DNA from: Danio rerio
Lineage: Eukaryota > Chordata > Actinopteri > Cypriniformes > Danionidae
Reading direction: 5' to 3'
Assembly: GCF_049306965.1 (NCBI RefSeq)
Contig: NC_133181.1
Span: forward strand, 55,605,001-55,669,000
Length of the DNA stretch: 64,000 nucleotides
The number at the start of each line of letters is the position of its first letter. Within the stretch, counting starts at the first letter, position 1. Under the pieces are notes generated by a model. It saw only the letters and a list, made by a program, of their open reading frames with translations, made no database searches and was not told the DNA's origin. The translations under genes and the position numbers were made by a program. Positions 54,605-64,000 of the stretch are shown piece after piece.

Positions 54605-55710
54605 TAATAATTAACTTTGCTCAAAACTGACTTCACTTAGTGAGACATTTTAGTCAATTTCTTTTTGTTAAATCTGCTGCCGTTTTGCTGATAATTAATT
54701 TATATATGATACTATTTCCTATCAATGTTGAGTTGGTATTGTTAATAAAAAAAAAAAAAAAAACATGCACTGTGGCAAAAATATTGAAATTGCCATGTTA
54801 GTTGCTACAAATGTTTTCTTTGTTTGGGAATTTGAAACAATTGCACTGTATAGAATATGTCACATGCAGGAAACTATTTTTTGAACTAGTAAATTATTCC
54901 AAGCAGTGTTATAGTAATAATTGTATGCTTTTTATTATGGTACATTTATTCACTATAGATCTGATTTTCATGCTGTTGTAATTTCTGTTTAAATTCTCGA
55001 ATTTGTAACTGTATGTTCATATGTAATGCCTGAATTTATTAGTGGCCTGGTGGTAAATATCTATGTGGTTTAAACATAAATAATTATTAAGTAGTATGTT
55101 GTTTCTTAAATAAAAGGCTGTGTCATTGTAAATAAGTTCAGTGTGTTTGCTAAAATAGTGCCTCTACAAGGAGTAAGACAAGCCTCAGTAGGTGAAATGG
55201 TTAATGATGACTTAAGAGTCTATTGTGCTACCATTTTCATTGGTAACACTGGTCATAATTTCATGATAACAGATTTACCATTTAACTTTAAAAACTTAAC
55301 ATGCTTGTAGCAATTACCATTTTGGTCTTTTTGTGGTGGGAACTCTCCACTGAATGTACTGTATATTCCTCAGAGCCTCATTTTCTTTCCTGTCAAAAAT
55401 TTAATATAATATTAGCCTAACTAAGATCCTTTGTGTAACATGTCAACATTTCCATTGATTTTACAAATTAATCAGTTAACGGCATGGCAGGAGTGTGCAA
55501 TTAACAAATACTGCTATACATGAATTGTGCTCTGAAACATTTTGCAATGCAGCAAAAAGGTCTTGAAACCACCACATATGAAACTGAAAAGTCATAAGAC
55601 TACAAAATGATAGGTGAAGCTTTATATAAGTCTATAAGACTGCAATCACGATGTTTCGTTGCACTGATGTTAGTTTTGTTAGAAAACATTTCACTGCCAT
55701 AGTCTAATTT
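54605..55710. other. Intergenic, no gene recognised
   Basis: AT-rich sequence. No frame, RNA gene or identifiable repeat could be supported. Confidence 0.4.
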
Positions 55711-55959
55711 TAAAAGACCTATTATGCCCCCTTTTTACAAGATGTAAAATAAGTCTCTGATGTCAATAGAGTGTGTATGTGAAGTTTCAGCTCAAAATAA
55801 CTCACAGATACTGTTTTATAACTGCACCTTTTAGATCTTAATTGTGCCAATTTGGTGGCTGTCGCTTTAAATTCAAATGAGATTGTGATCTTTTCAGAGG
55901 AGGGCGGAGCTACAAATGCCTATGTGTCAGCATAGTGTCAGATTAAAAAACAATACTAA

Positions 55960-56614
55960 AGCTGCGGTCAAACTAGAGTTTGTGTGTGCGAAATTCTGTC
56001 ATACGGTGCTGCGAAAAGGGGTGGGATTAAACAAGATGATTAGACCAGTGGTTCTCAAAGTGGGGGTCGGGACCCCCGAGGGGTCGCGGGACAATGAAGT
56101 GGGGGTCGCCTGGTGATTTCCAAAAATCTATTTATTTTTATTAAACCGTAAGAATTACCATATTTTATCCATAACCTACTGAAAAAAACTTTCATTTATA
56201 GTTAAGCAAATTAAGCAAAGAATAGACTTGGCTCTATTGGTGTGTGTGTGTGCACGACTGCATGCACGGTTTCTGTATTTATTACCATCCCAGAAGGTAT
56301 TAGGGGTCACGTGTCACTGTCATTGTTATTTTGGGGGTCGCGGGCTGAAAAGTTTGGGAACCTCTGGAATAGACAATAAAAAAGCGAGTGATTGAGCCAT
56401 GTTTTAAATTTCCGTCCAGAGAGGTCATGTTTGAATCCTCGATTGTTCTCACGCAGTCAAGTGATGCGATTTGCAGGTCAGAGTTCACCAAGCTTGAACT
56501 TTGCACCGCAGCGAACTGCAAAACTTAACGCATGACCCTGCGTTTCCAGTCTGACACATTCACGTGCGTATGAATGGTAGTCTATGGGGAGAAAAGTCAA
56601 GTGTGTCCGCAGCT
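55960..56614. mobile_element. Middle element of the nest, TAA target duplication
   Basis: AGCTGCGGTCAAACTAGAGT at the left and TCAAGTGTGTCCGCAGCT at the right, flanked by TAA at 55957-55959 and 56615-56617, which is Harbinger-like. A second copy without the inner insertion is at 13880-14180. Confidence 0.78.
56046..56366. mobile_element. Inner hAT MITE of the nest
   Basis: CAGTGGTTCTCAAAGTGGGG at the left, AAGTTTGGGAACCTCTG at the right; 8-bp flanks GATTAGAC (56038-56045) and GAATAGAC (56367-56374), one mismatch. Confidence 0.85.
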
Positions 56615-56853
56615 TAACGTCCTATGGAAATGAGGGAGATATCATCACTAATAGGTAAGGCTTTCTCTTTCTGATGACACGTATAAAGGGAGAATGTCAG
56701 TCAAAGTGTTTCTGTCAATCAAAGTGTGATTATAAATAATGAATATTAAACATGTTTCCTATTAGAGATTGGTTATATTTACAAACTGTTGCCACACAAC
56801 TGTGTTTAATCCCTTTATAAAAAGTGATTTTTGCATAATAGGTGCCCTCTAAA

Positions 56854-57078
56854 GTGCCCTAAGGGCAATGACTATACTTAATATTCATGAGCTCTGCCTT
56901 TTTAAGAATACATATATAACACAAGCTTTTAACATACACTTAACAAGCACTCTACAGACTACAACCCCTGTGAAAGCACAATCCTGAACCAGATTTACCT
57001 TCGAAGGTAAGTCTGTCTATGTCTTTGAAAGAAAAGCTTTCATGATTCACTATACACTTTCTCCTCTTCCTGTTTCAG
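56854..57078 (+). promoter_or_regulatory. Promoter, noncoding exon 1 and 5'UTR intron of gene 12
   Basis: GTGCCCTAAGGGCAATG (56854-56870) is homologous to the CCC-GGG palindrome upstream of gene 11. CTTAATATTCATGAGCTCTG (56877-56896) is conserved before gene 13. TATATAA lies at 56913-56919; exon 1 ends at 57006 (TTCGAAG|GTAAGT); intron 57007-57078 (72 nt, acceptor TGTTTCAG). Confidence 0.65.
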
Positions 57079-57103
57079 CTCATTGCTTGCAAAGACCTGT
57101 AAA

Positions 57104-58033
57104 ATGAACACAACGGTCTGGATTGTGGATAGCTATGAAGAAGCTCTCGCCAAAAACATTGTGATTGTTTCTCTTGGATTTATCATTAACGTCATCAACG
57201 GAATGCTAGTGTTGACCTTCTTCTCCAATCCAATGTTTTCAAGAGACTCCAGATACATCTTATACATTCACCTGGTCATCAATGACATGCTCATGATATG
57301 TGTGTCAGTGATTTTATACGTGTTGACCTACGCTGCACCAGTTGTTAATGCTTCATTGTGTTACATATTGATGATACTTGGTAAAGTGTTCTTCATGATC
57401 ACTCCTTTGAATCTGGCCGGTATGGCCATCGAACGGTTCATTGCTATCTGTAAACCACTGTATCACTCTCAGATCTGCACACCGCAAAGAACTTATTTCT
57501 TTATATGTTTTCTATGGTGTTTAGGAGCTATAAGTTCTATGGTAAATATAATAATTTCACTTGTAACCCAACCCTTATCTTTCTTCAGATCATTTATATT
57601 TTGCTACCCAACGTATATGTTCCCTTCAAAAGCCCACGATGACCACTACACTGCTTCACTGGTCATATATATGTCAGTGGTGTGGATAATCATCAGCTAC
57701 ACATACTGCAGAGTCATATTTACTGCCAGAAAGGCCGTTTCAAAGGGTTCAGCAAACAAAGCTCGGAATACCATATTGCTGCATGGTGTTCAGTTACTGC
57801 TTTGTATGCTTTCCTTTATCAACCCTTTTATGCATACGGTGATTGTACCTCTGTTTCCTCTACAGAGAACTAAGATTACTTTCTGTTTTTATGTGTTCAG
57901 CAATATTATGCCAAGATTACTGAGCCCTTTGATATATGGGGTCCGTGATGAGAAGTTTATGAAACAAATGAAGCGATTCTTTACATTTAAAGTTATTATT
58001 GTAAAGATTGTGCCATCACACTTGCACACATAG
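57104..58033 (+). CDS. Odorant receptor (OR gene 12), second subfamily, intact, 309 aa
   Basis: Start ATG 57104 (MNTTVWIVDSYEEALAKN); seven upstream codons in frame belong to the 5'UTR. Residues 6-80 match gene 11 almost exactly, then the proteins diverge: TM3 start YILMILGKVFFMITPLNL, TM4 FLWCLGAISSMVNIIISLV (with S144-S145 where gene 11 has P144-S145), loop 2 FRSFIFCYPTYMFPSKAHDD, and TM6 top FINPFMHTVIVPLF. It has N82-A-S, C86, C167, E110-R-F, W138 and S-P-L-I-Y. PLYH replaces PLHH after TM3. F295 stands where gene 11 has C in the TCK tail motif, removing a possible palmitoylation site (inference). A short tail ends SHLHT. Confidence 0.96.
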   Translation: MNTTVWIVDSYEEALAKNIVIVSLGFIINVINGMLVLTFFSNPMFSRDSRYILYIHLVINDMLMICVSVILYVLTYAAPVVNASLCYILMILGKVFFMITPLNLAGMAIERFIAICKPLYHSQICTPQRTYFFICFLWCLGAISSMVNIIISLVTQPLSFFRSFIFCYPTYMFPSKAHDDHYTASLVIYMSVVWIIISYTYCRVIFTARKAVSKGSANKARNTILLHGVQLLLCMLSFINPFMHTVIVPLFPLQRTKITFCFYVFSNIMPRLLSPLIYGVRDEKFMKQMKRFFTFKVIIVKIVPSHLHT

Positions 58034-58400
58034 CAATAATTTGATGTATTCAGTTTTCTGTTTATTAAAGATATTGTTTTATACATCAATGTCATCAGAA
58101 ACTCTGTATAGTTGCTTATAGAGTGCACAACTTTGAATGAACCTGAATAACGTTCACCCACAAATTCAGTATCTATTGACTTGCTTCATATCAGAACTTC
58201 TTAAATGTGCTGCTGAAGGGGGGAAATCATCAACATTTTGAATGAGGAGGAATGAATTAAAAGTAAATGTTGATTTTTTTTAGTTAACAGATGTGATTAA
58301 TGTTAGTCATTGATGTGATTTATTTATAAGTCACAATACGAACATGTTTATTTTACTGCTTAATTTTCACTTGTCTTTCTGCTCTTTTTGAATGAGGATA
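58034..58400. other. 3' flank of gene 12
   Basis: ATTAAA at about 58064 may be the poly(A) signal. No other gene. The minus frame at 57889-58161 is a shadow. Confidence 0.45.
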
Positions 58401-58405
58401 ACAGA

Positions 58406-60535
58406 AATTGACCCTTCGCTAAGCCACACCCAAAAACCTCCACCAATCGGGGCTTAGCAATCGTAGCTACGCGTTGGAGCTCTGTCACGCTTTCGAGCGA
58501 GGGAAACAGGCCATAGCGTTGTGTATATGGATTGTACAAATCTGATAGCCGGTATCCTAAAAGTTTGGACGGGGTGGTGGAATTTTTTCCCTTTTCAAAA
58601 TCTAAAACCCAAGGTGAAAAATGCCAGTGTGGATCAAACTCTGTGAGGGGTGTTAAAGGAGCTGAGTTAAATTAGTTTTGTTTTGATATTCCTGACACAT
58701 TTAGTGGTAGACCGACAGCAATAACTCACACACCTCTTACCCTAAACAGATCTAAACTGTGTTTCCTACAAAAATACAAAGCAGGTTATGTTTCCCAGCG
58801 GTCTTTTTCTTCTTCTTTTTTTTTCACTCTATCGTGAACACTGCTTCGTTTAAGCCTTCGCCATAGTAGGCATACTAATAGGAATCATATCTCCATCTGT
58901 ATCAAGCCACGAATATTTACATACATATCAACAGAACAAAGCAGAGATATGATCACAAACTGAGCACTTGCGATATACTTCACCCGAAAGCTGTTTTTTA
59001 GTCATTTATAAGCCTCGATGTCCATGTACAATTCACTGATGTTTTCGTCTGTCTTTTTGAGATTTACGTATGTTATAGCAGGTTAGTGTCTGATTTTATA
59101 TTTGGTGTCAGATTAATATTTGCTGGTAGGAAAAATCTATTTGTTCACTTCTGCTATTTATACTTTAATTTGCATTTCAAATTATTTATTTATTCAACTT
59201 AACTGCAAACTAGAATAGAAACTGGATAAAGAGCACACAAATATACGTACAGACAGCCCCATTCACACATACAGACCTTTCCGGAAAATTACCGGCAATT
59301 TTTCCGGAAAGGTGTGTATGTGTGAACAGGTTCTTTTTGAAAATACCAGTAAATTCGTTCTGGCTATTTTCCAGAAAGAGAAGTTGTAACATTACCGGTA
59401 ATTTGCAGGAATGCTGCGCTGTGTGAATGCAGAAGGAAGATTGCTGGAAAGTGCGCGTGCACGACTAGAACATGCTGACGTGAGACATCTGCTTTAGCCA
59501 ATCAAAACAGTCAGACGCGTTTACGTCCGTGCAGCTAAGACACATTTAGCTGCTAGAAGTTAGTCACATAACGTTTATATGTTCTTCTTAATGCCAACTG
59601 TGTAAATAATCATCAATAAGATGCTTATGATAAGCCGCTGTTTGTTTACCTTCAAGGTTTGTGTGTGCCTGTGAAACAGCCCGTTAGCACAAGCACACAC
59701 ACATATCATGTACATCTCAACATGCGAAAGTGTTTCTCTATATGTTTTCATCGAAGTTGTTCACATAATTTGTAATGTAGTCAAATGTAGACAAATACAA
59801 GCGCAGCCGTTCAAAGCTCATTTGTGGTGAATGATGACAGAATTTACCGGTATTTTGGAATGGATGTGTGAACGGGTCTTTTCTGTAAAAATTCTGTAAT
59901 GTCCTCGCCTGTGTGAACAGCACTTCTTGAATATACCGTTAAAGTCGTTCTGGATATTTTCCAGATATTTACCGGTATAACTGTGAAAGGGGCTAGTGAT
60001 AGGTGTACATTTTTATGGGACAATGATGCTAATATTCAACATAAATCCATCAATTTCCCCTGTCTGGCTGCTCTTTCTATGAATGAATGATAATGAAGCC
60101 AATATACAATCATCGGTTAGTATATTTCTTTGCACAACCATTAATCTATCAGTCTTTTTTGCTAAAAAAAGGGAAATCGCGGTTTAATTTGTTAATATTA
60201 GATTATTTTTATAGTTCACCTCTCCTGCTGTGCATGAACTAAGCTGTTGAATGGTCTGCGTATGAGACGGCTAGGCTAAGCTAGCTTCACTTTGGATTCA
60301 GTTATTTTCTAATTGTTGCCTATTATGTGGTGAATAAACCCCTGTAATGTACACTGCAGTCCTTTTTTGTCTGGCTTTCTCGAATATCTCACCTGTTTGC
60401 CAAAAATGACTAATATCCCTGGCAATGTCTGACACTGGCGCATACACATTGTAATAGAAAACGTTCCAGGCATGAAAGCTTGACAGGAGTAGCAACAGTA
60501 TCTAAGGAGGGCGGGACTTAGCGAAGAGTCAATTG
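58406..60535. mobile_element. 2.1-kb inverted-end element with nested insertion
   Basis: The left end AATTGACCCTTCGCTAAGCC and the right end, read in reverse as AATTGACTCTTCGCTAAGTC, followed by CACACCC against CCGCCC, are inverted repeats. AATT flanking GACCCTTCGC / GCGAAGAGTC may be the target duplication. The interior has no recognisable transposase but contains the element at 59255-59994. Confidence 0.7.
59255..59994. mobile_element. Nested element rich in TTACCGGTAA motifs
   Basis: AGCCCCATTCACACATACAG at the left and, read in reverse, AGCCCCTTTCACAGTTATAC at the right. TTTCCGGAAA, TTACCGG and CCGGTAA recur near both ends, giving several small palindromes. The minus frames at 59210-59392 and 59738-59923 are not genes. 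Confidence 0.7.
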
Positions 60536-60927
60536 AATGCAGGCCTTCATGGACAATATGACATTGATATGATTTTGCTGCTTGTTCAAACTACTTATTT
60601 AAAATAAGCTGAAACAACACAATTCTAGAGATTTTTAAGGACAACCAAATTGTTTTAAGTTTAATTCACTTGAATTTGTTAAGTTAACTTAAACGATTTG
60701 TGTTGGAACAACATGAATGAATTGTGTGGAACTCTGCACTTTTTACACTGTATTATCCAAAACCCATATAACATATTTGTGATGTACTATACCCAAAATG
60801 TTTCCATTAATGTTTAAATTAAAGAGATTTTAATCAGTGACAGCGTCTGTGTTTTGTGTTACCTGTCATACCTGGTTCTTTCATTAATTTCTCTTCTGCA
60901 ATTTCAAAGTAATGTTTCAGAGCAAAT

Positions 60928-61038
60928 GTTTTACACAACGGATGCCCTTCCAGCTGCAACCCAGTACTGGGAAACACCCATACACACTCACATTCTCACA
61001 CATACACTACGGCCAATTTAGTTTTTCCAATTCACTCA
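60928..61038 (-). mobile_element. DANA SINE fragment, reverse orientation
   Basis: GGATGCCCTTCCAGCTGCAA, CTGGGAAACACCCATACACA and CTACGGCCAATTTAG match the DANA 3' half on the minus strand. It is joined directly to a foldback-arm fragment. Confidence 0.85.
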
Positions 61039-61039
61039 T

Positions 61040-61294
61040 GGTTGACCCTGTCGGCGTGGTCAACTCCTCCATGCGTCTCAAGTCCACTGACGTACATGAC
61101 AAACCTCTGGACAAACTGGAAACAGCAGGAAAGCCATCCACATGGAGGTTCTGCAAGTAGTCAGCTGGTAAGCGGGAAAAAAATCGGCGTCATACCGGCA
61201 TAGCGTTAAGATGAAATACATCCATATGTACCTCTGGCTGCATATTTCATGATCTCCAGAAATGTATATAGGGCTACGTTTTCAGAATGAGCCT
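61040..61294. mobile_element. Foldback-element arm fragment
   Basis: It matches the right arm of 46721-48080 (GGTCAACTCCTCCATGCGTC, AGTCAGCTGGTAAGC, CATACCGGCATAGCG, GCTACGTTTTCAGAATGAGC). Confidence 0.7.
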
Positions 61295-61548
61295 ATGTTG
61301 CATATTGCACAATGAAAGCTTTGACTTTCCTCTGAGAAAAAATCTACCATGTGCTGTTTTTCCATTAGATTTCATATTTCTGCAATGCATACAAAAAGGC
61401 AAGTACATTATTACTATTCTGACCACTCAGAATACTGGCAAAGGTGCTTCATATTAATGTGCTTAAACAATTTGCATGGTCTCAGAGTTTTTGTCAGTGT
61501 AATTCACAATGATGTAATGACTGCCAATATTAGATGACTTAAGTTACA

Positions 61549-61665
61549 GACTTAATATTCATGATCTCTGCCCTTTCCACAAACTATAAATAACAAAGAC
61601 GCTCAATACTGAATATAACTCATTTGAGCTCTGCTTACAATACAGAACTGTTTCACCTGCTAAAG
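61549..61665 (+). promoter_or_regulatory. Promoter and noncoding exon 1 of gene 13
   Basis: ACTTAATATTCATGATCTCT (61549-61568) is shared with gene 12. TATAAA is at 61585-61590. The exon ends at 61665 (GCTAAAG|GTAAGC). The matching acceptor CTCATCCAG is at 63650, two bases before the ATG, so the 5'UTR intron would be 1,985 nt against 72-78 nt in genes 11 and 12. Confidence 0.62.
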
Positions 61666-61719
61666 GTAAGCTTATATAGATAATGGGTAATAATATAGTT
61701 ATTCTTTATATGTGACCCT

Positions 61720-63600
61720 GAACCACAAGACCAGTCTAATGTCGCACAGCTATGTTTTGAAGAACAGCCAAAAATACTAATATGAATCAAAACTTTCGAT
61801 TTTTATTTTATGTCAAAAATCATTACATTAAGTAAGAATTATTTCCATGAAGTGATTTATTAATATTTGCTTTATAAATATATCAAAACATATTTTTTGA
61901 TTATTGATATGCACTGCTAAAAACTTATTTTGTCTGTTTTTTTCTGAATTTAGATTTATTTTTAACCCCCATAAGCCAAATAGTTTTTTAAAATTGTGGT
62001 ATATTAGCCAAATATTCTCTTATGTTGAAAATATTTTTATTGGATGTCAAAATGGATTAGAATATTACAATGTGCATTGATAAAGCCTTATTTTGGCTCT
62101 TTTCTCAGAGTTTTGATTTATTTTTAACCCTTTTTTTAATTGTGGTATCTTAGCCAAATATTGTCTTATGCTGCACAGCTATTTTTTGAGAAATAGTCAA
62201 ACATTCATGTACTATGTGAGTCAGAACTTTTTATTAATAACAAAAATCATTAAAATATTATAGTATGTAAAGATCCATAAAGTCATTTATTAATTTTTGT
62301 TCCATAAATATGATAAAACTTTATTTTTGATTGTTAATATGCACTGATGAATTTTTTTTTCAGAATTTTGATTCATTTTTAACCCAATAAATTGTGGTAT
62401 CTTAGCAAAATATTGTCTTTTGTTGCAAAGCTTTTTTGTGGAATAGTCAAAAATGCATGTACTGTTGATTCAAAACTTTATATTTTAAGTTCATGGCAAA
62501 AATCTTTAGTATATTACAGTAAGTAAAGATCCATAAAGATGTATTTTTGTTTCATAAATATGGTAAAACCTATTTTTCTATTATTAATATGGACTACTAA
62601 AAGCTTCATTTAGTTGTTATCTCATAATTTTAATTTATTTTTAGCCCTCATTGCACATTTTTAAATTGTGGCCAAATATTGTCTTGCGTTGGATGTTGAT
62701 TTTTTTGAGGAATATTCAAAAATACATTTATAAATCTAACCTTTTGATATTTATTTGATGTCAAAATCAGTAGAATATTACAGTATGTAAAGATCAACTT
62801 CACTTCAACTAGTCATTTAGTAAATTTTGCTCCGTATACAGTTGAAGTCAGAAATATTAGCCCCCCTTTGAATTTTTTTTTCTTTTTTAAATATTTCTCT
62901 AAGTATTTTTAACAGAGCAAGGGAATTTTGACAGTATGTCTGATAATATTTTTTTCATCTGGAAAAAGTCTTATTTGTTGCATTTTGGCTAGAATAAAAG
63001 CAGTTTTTTTTTTATACACCATTTTAAGGTCAAAATTATTAGCCCCTTTAAGCTAATTTTTTTCCGATAGTCTACAAAACAAACCATCATTATACAATAA
63101 CTTGCCTTATTACCCTAACCTGCCTAGTTAACCTAATTAACCTAGTTAAGCCTTTAAATGTCACTTTAAGCTGTATAGAAGTGTCTTGAAAAATGTCTAG
63201 TAAAATATTATTTACTGTCATCATGGCAAAGAGAAAATAAATCAGTTATTAGAAATTAGTTATTAAAACTATCATGTTTAGAAATGTGTTGAAAAAAACT
63301 CTCTCTGTTAAACATAAATTGGGGAAAAATAAAGGGGGAAATAATAATTCAGGGGGGCTAATAATTCTGACTTCAACTGTATATATTGAAACCTCATTAT
63401 TGATTATTAATATGCACTGATTTGCCTGTTTTCTCCAAATTTTGATTTATTTTTAACCCTCATTGCAGATTTTCAAATGATTGTTTATCAGCCAAATATT
63501 GTCCAGTCCAAACAAATATGCATCAATGGAACACTTATTTATTCAGCATTTATGTGACATTCAAATCTCAGTTTCTCTGAAAAATTCACACATCTGACCA
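61720..63600. repeat. Degenerate tandem repeats filling the gene 13 5'UTR intron
   Basis: Units of roughly 180-260 bp with the recurring phrases AGCCAAATATTGTCTT, ATTAATATGCACTGAT, GATTTATTTTTAACCC and CAGTATGTAAAGATC. Four or more units are seen before the MITE at 62837 and one after it. No coding potential. Confidence 0.7.
62837..63381 (-). mobile_element. AGTTGAAGTCAG-family MITE, reverse orientation, full length
   Basis: CAGTTGAAGTCAGAAATATT at the left and TAATTCTGACTTCAACTG at the right, flanked by TATA on both sides. It interrupts the intronic repeats of gene 13. Confidence 0.88.
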
Positions 63601-63652
63601 TTTTGTAACATATGTGCATGTTTTAACAATTGTCCTCTTTTCTCATCCAGAA

Positions 63653-64000
63653 ATGAACTCAACAATCTGGATTGTGGATAGCTATGAAGAAGCTCTCGCC
63701 AAAAACATTGTGACAGTTTGTCTTGGATTTATCATTAATGCCATTAACGGCATGCTAGTGGTGACTTTCTTCTCCAATTCAACGTTTTCAAGAGACTCCA
63801 GATACATCTTATACATTCACCTGGTCATCAATGACATGCTCATGATATGTGTGTCAGTGGCATTGTATGTGTTGACCTACGCTTCACCAGTAGTAAACGC
63901 TTCATTGTGCTGTATGCTGGAAACTCTTGGAAGAGTCACTTTCATGATCACTCCCTTGAATCTGGCCGGTATGGCCATCGAACGCTTCATTGCCGTCTGT
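63653..64000 (+). CDS. Odorant receptor (OR gene 13), second subfamily, cut by the window edge
   Basis: The first 116 codons are open, from ATG 63653 to the last base. The sequence MNSTIWIVDSYEEALAKNIV equals gene 11, and TM1-TM2 differ from it at only a few residues (T21, C23, A30, S43-T44). N32-G33, D61, N82-A-S, C86 and E110-R-F are present; the last visible residues are RFIAVC. Divergence from gene 11 starts at residue 88 (CMLETLGRVTF). Whether the rest is intact cannot be judged here. Confidence 0.93.
   Translation, partial: MNSTIWIVDSYEEALAKNIVTVCLGFIINAINGMLVVTFFSNSTFSRDSRYILYIHLVINDMLMICVSVALYVLTYASPVVNASLCCMLETLGRVTFMITPLNLAGMAIERFIAVC

Larger units (their letters stand above)
55715..56844. 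mobile_element. Outer MITE of a three-level nest upstream of gene 12
   Basis: The left end GACCTATTATGCCCCCTTTT and the right end, read in reverse as GCACCTATTATGCAAAAATC, are imperfect inverted repeats. The middle is occupied by the element at 55960-56614. The right end lies about 10 bp before the CCC-GGG palindrome of the gene 12 promoter. Confidence 0.65.

Overview
The window is vertebrate genomic DNA from a teleost, most likely zebrafish or a close cyprinid. The evidence is thirteen intronless 7-transmembrane odorant-receptor (OR) reading frames of teleost type, many copies of the zebrafish-type tRNA-derived SINE (DANA-like), a 5S-rRNA-type SINE, DIRS-like fossils, Tc1-like relics and many short inverted-repeat DNA elements of the kind that fill cyprinid genomes. 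No prokaryotic features, tRNA genes or rRNA genes were found. The chromosome cannot be told from the sequence alone.

Layout: all OR genes lie on the + strand. Gene 1 (68-1000) stands alone at the left edge. Genes 2-5 (3367-4299, 6000-6932, 15042-15974, 17714-18646) form one close clade. An OR pseudogene (about 16388-16753) from the clade of genes 6-9 lies between genes 4 and 5. Genes 6-8 (20824-21753, 29118-30041, 37135-38061) sit in three tandem copies of an 8.0-8.3 kb unit. Gene 9 (44351-45283) is related to genes 6-8 but looks mosaic. Gene 10 (49398-50342) is nearest to gene 1. Genes 11, 12 and 13 (52989-53912, 57104-58033, 63653 to beyond the window) form a second, clearly different subfamily.

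Genes 2-10 share one promoter plan: a strand-biased pyrimidine tract, a TATATAAR box about 10-35 bp downstream of it, a short noncoding first exon and a small 5'UTR intron, with the whole coding sequence in one downstream exon. Genes 11-13 have the same exon plan with other upstream sequences, and genes 11 and 12 share a CCC-GGG palindrome resembling an Olf/EBF site. Each gene is expected to act alone as a receptor chosen by one sensory neuron; they do not form a pathway.

The spaces between genes are mostly mobile-element debris, often nested two or three deep. Several insertions can be placed exactly, because the tandem copies supply an empty site or because target-site duplications are intact (TTA/TAA or 8 bp). 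I found no unknown biochemical system. The points most worth following are the shared promoter module, the mosaic coding sequences that suggest gene conversion, the duplication junction, and two genes (5 and 9) whose 5'UTR splice signals look altered.
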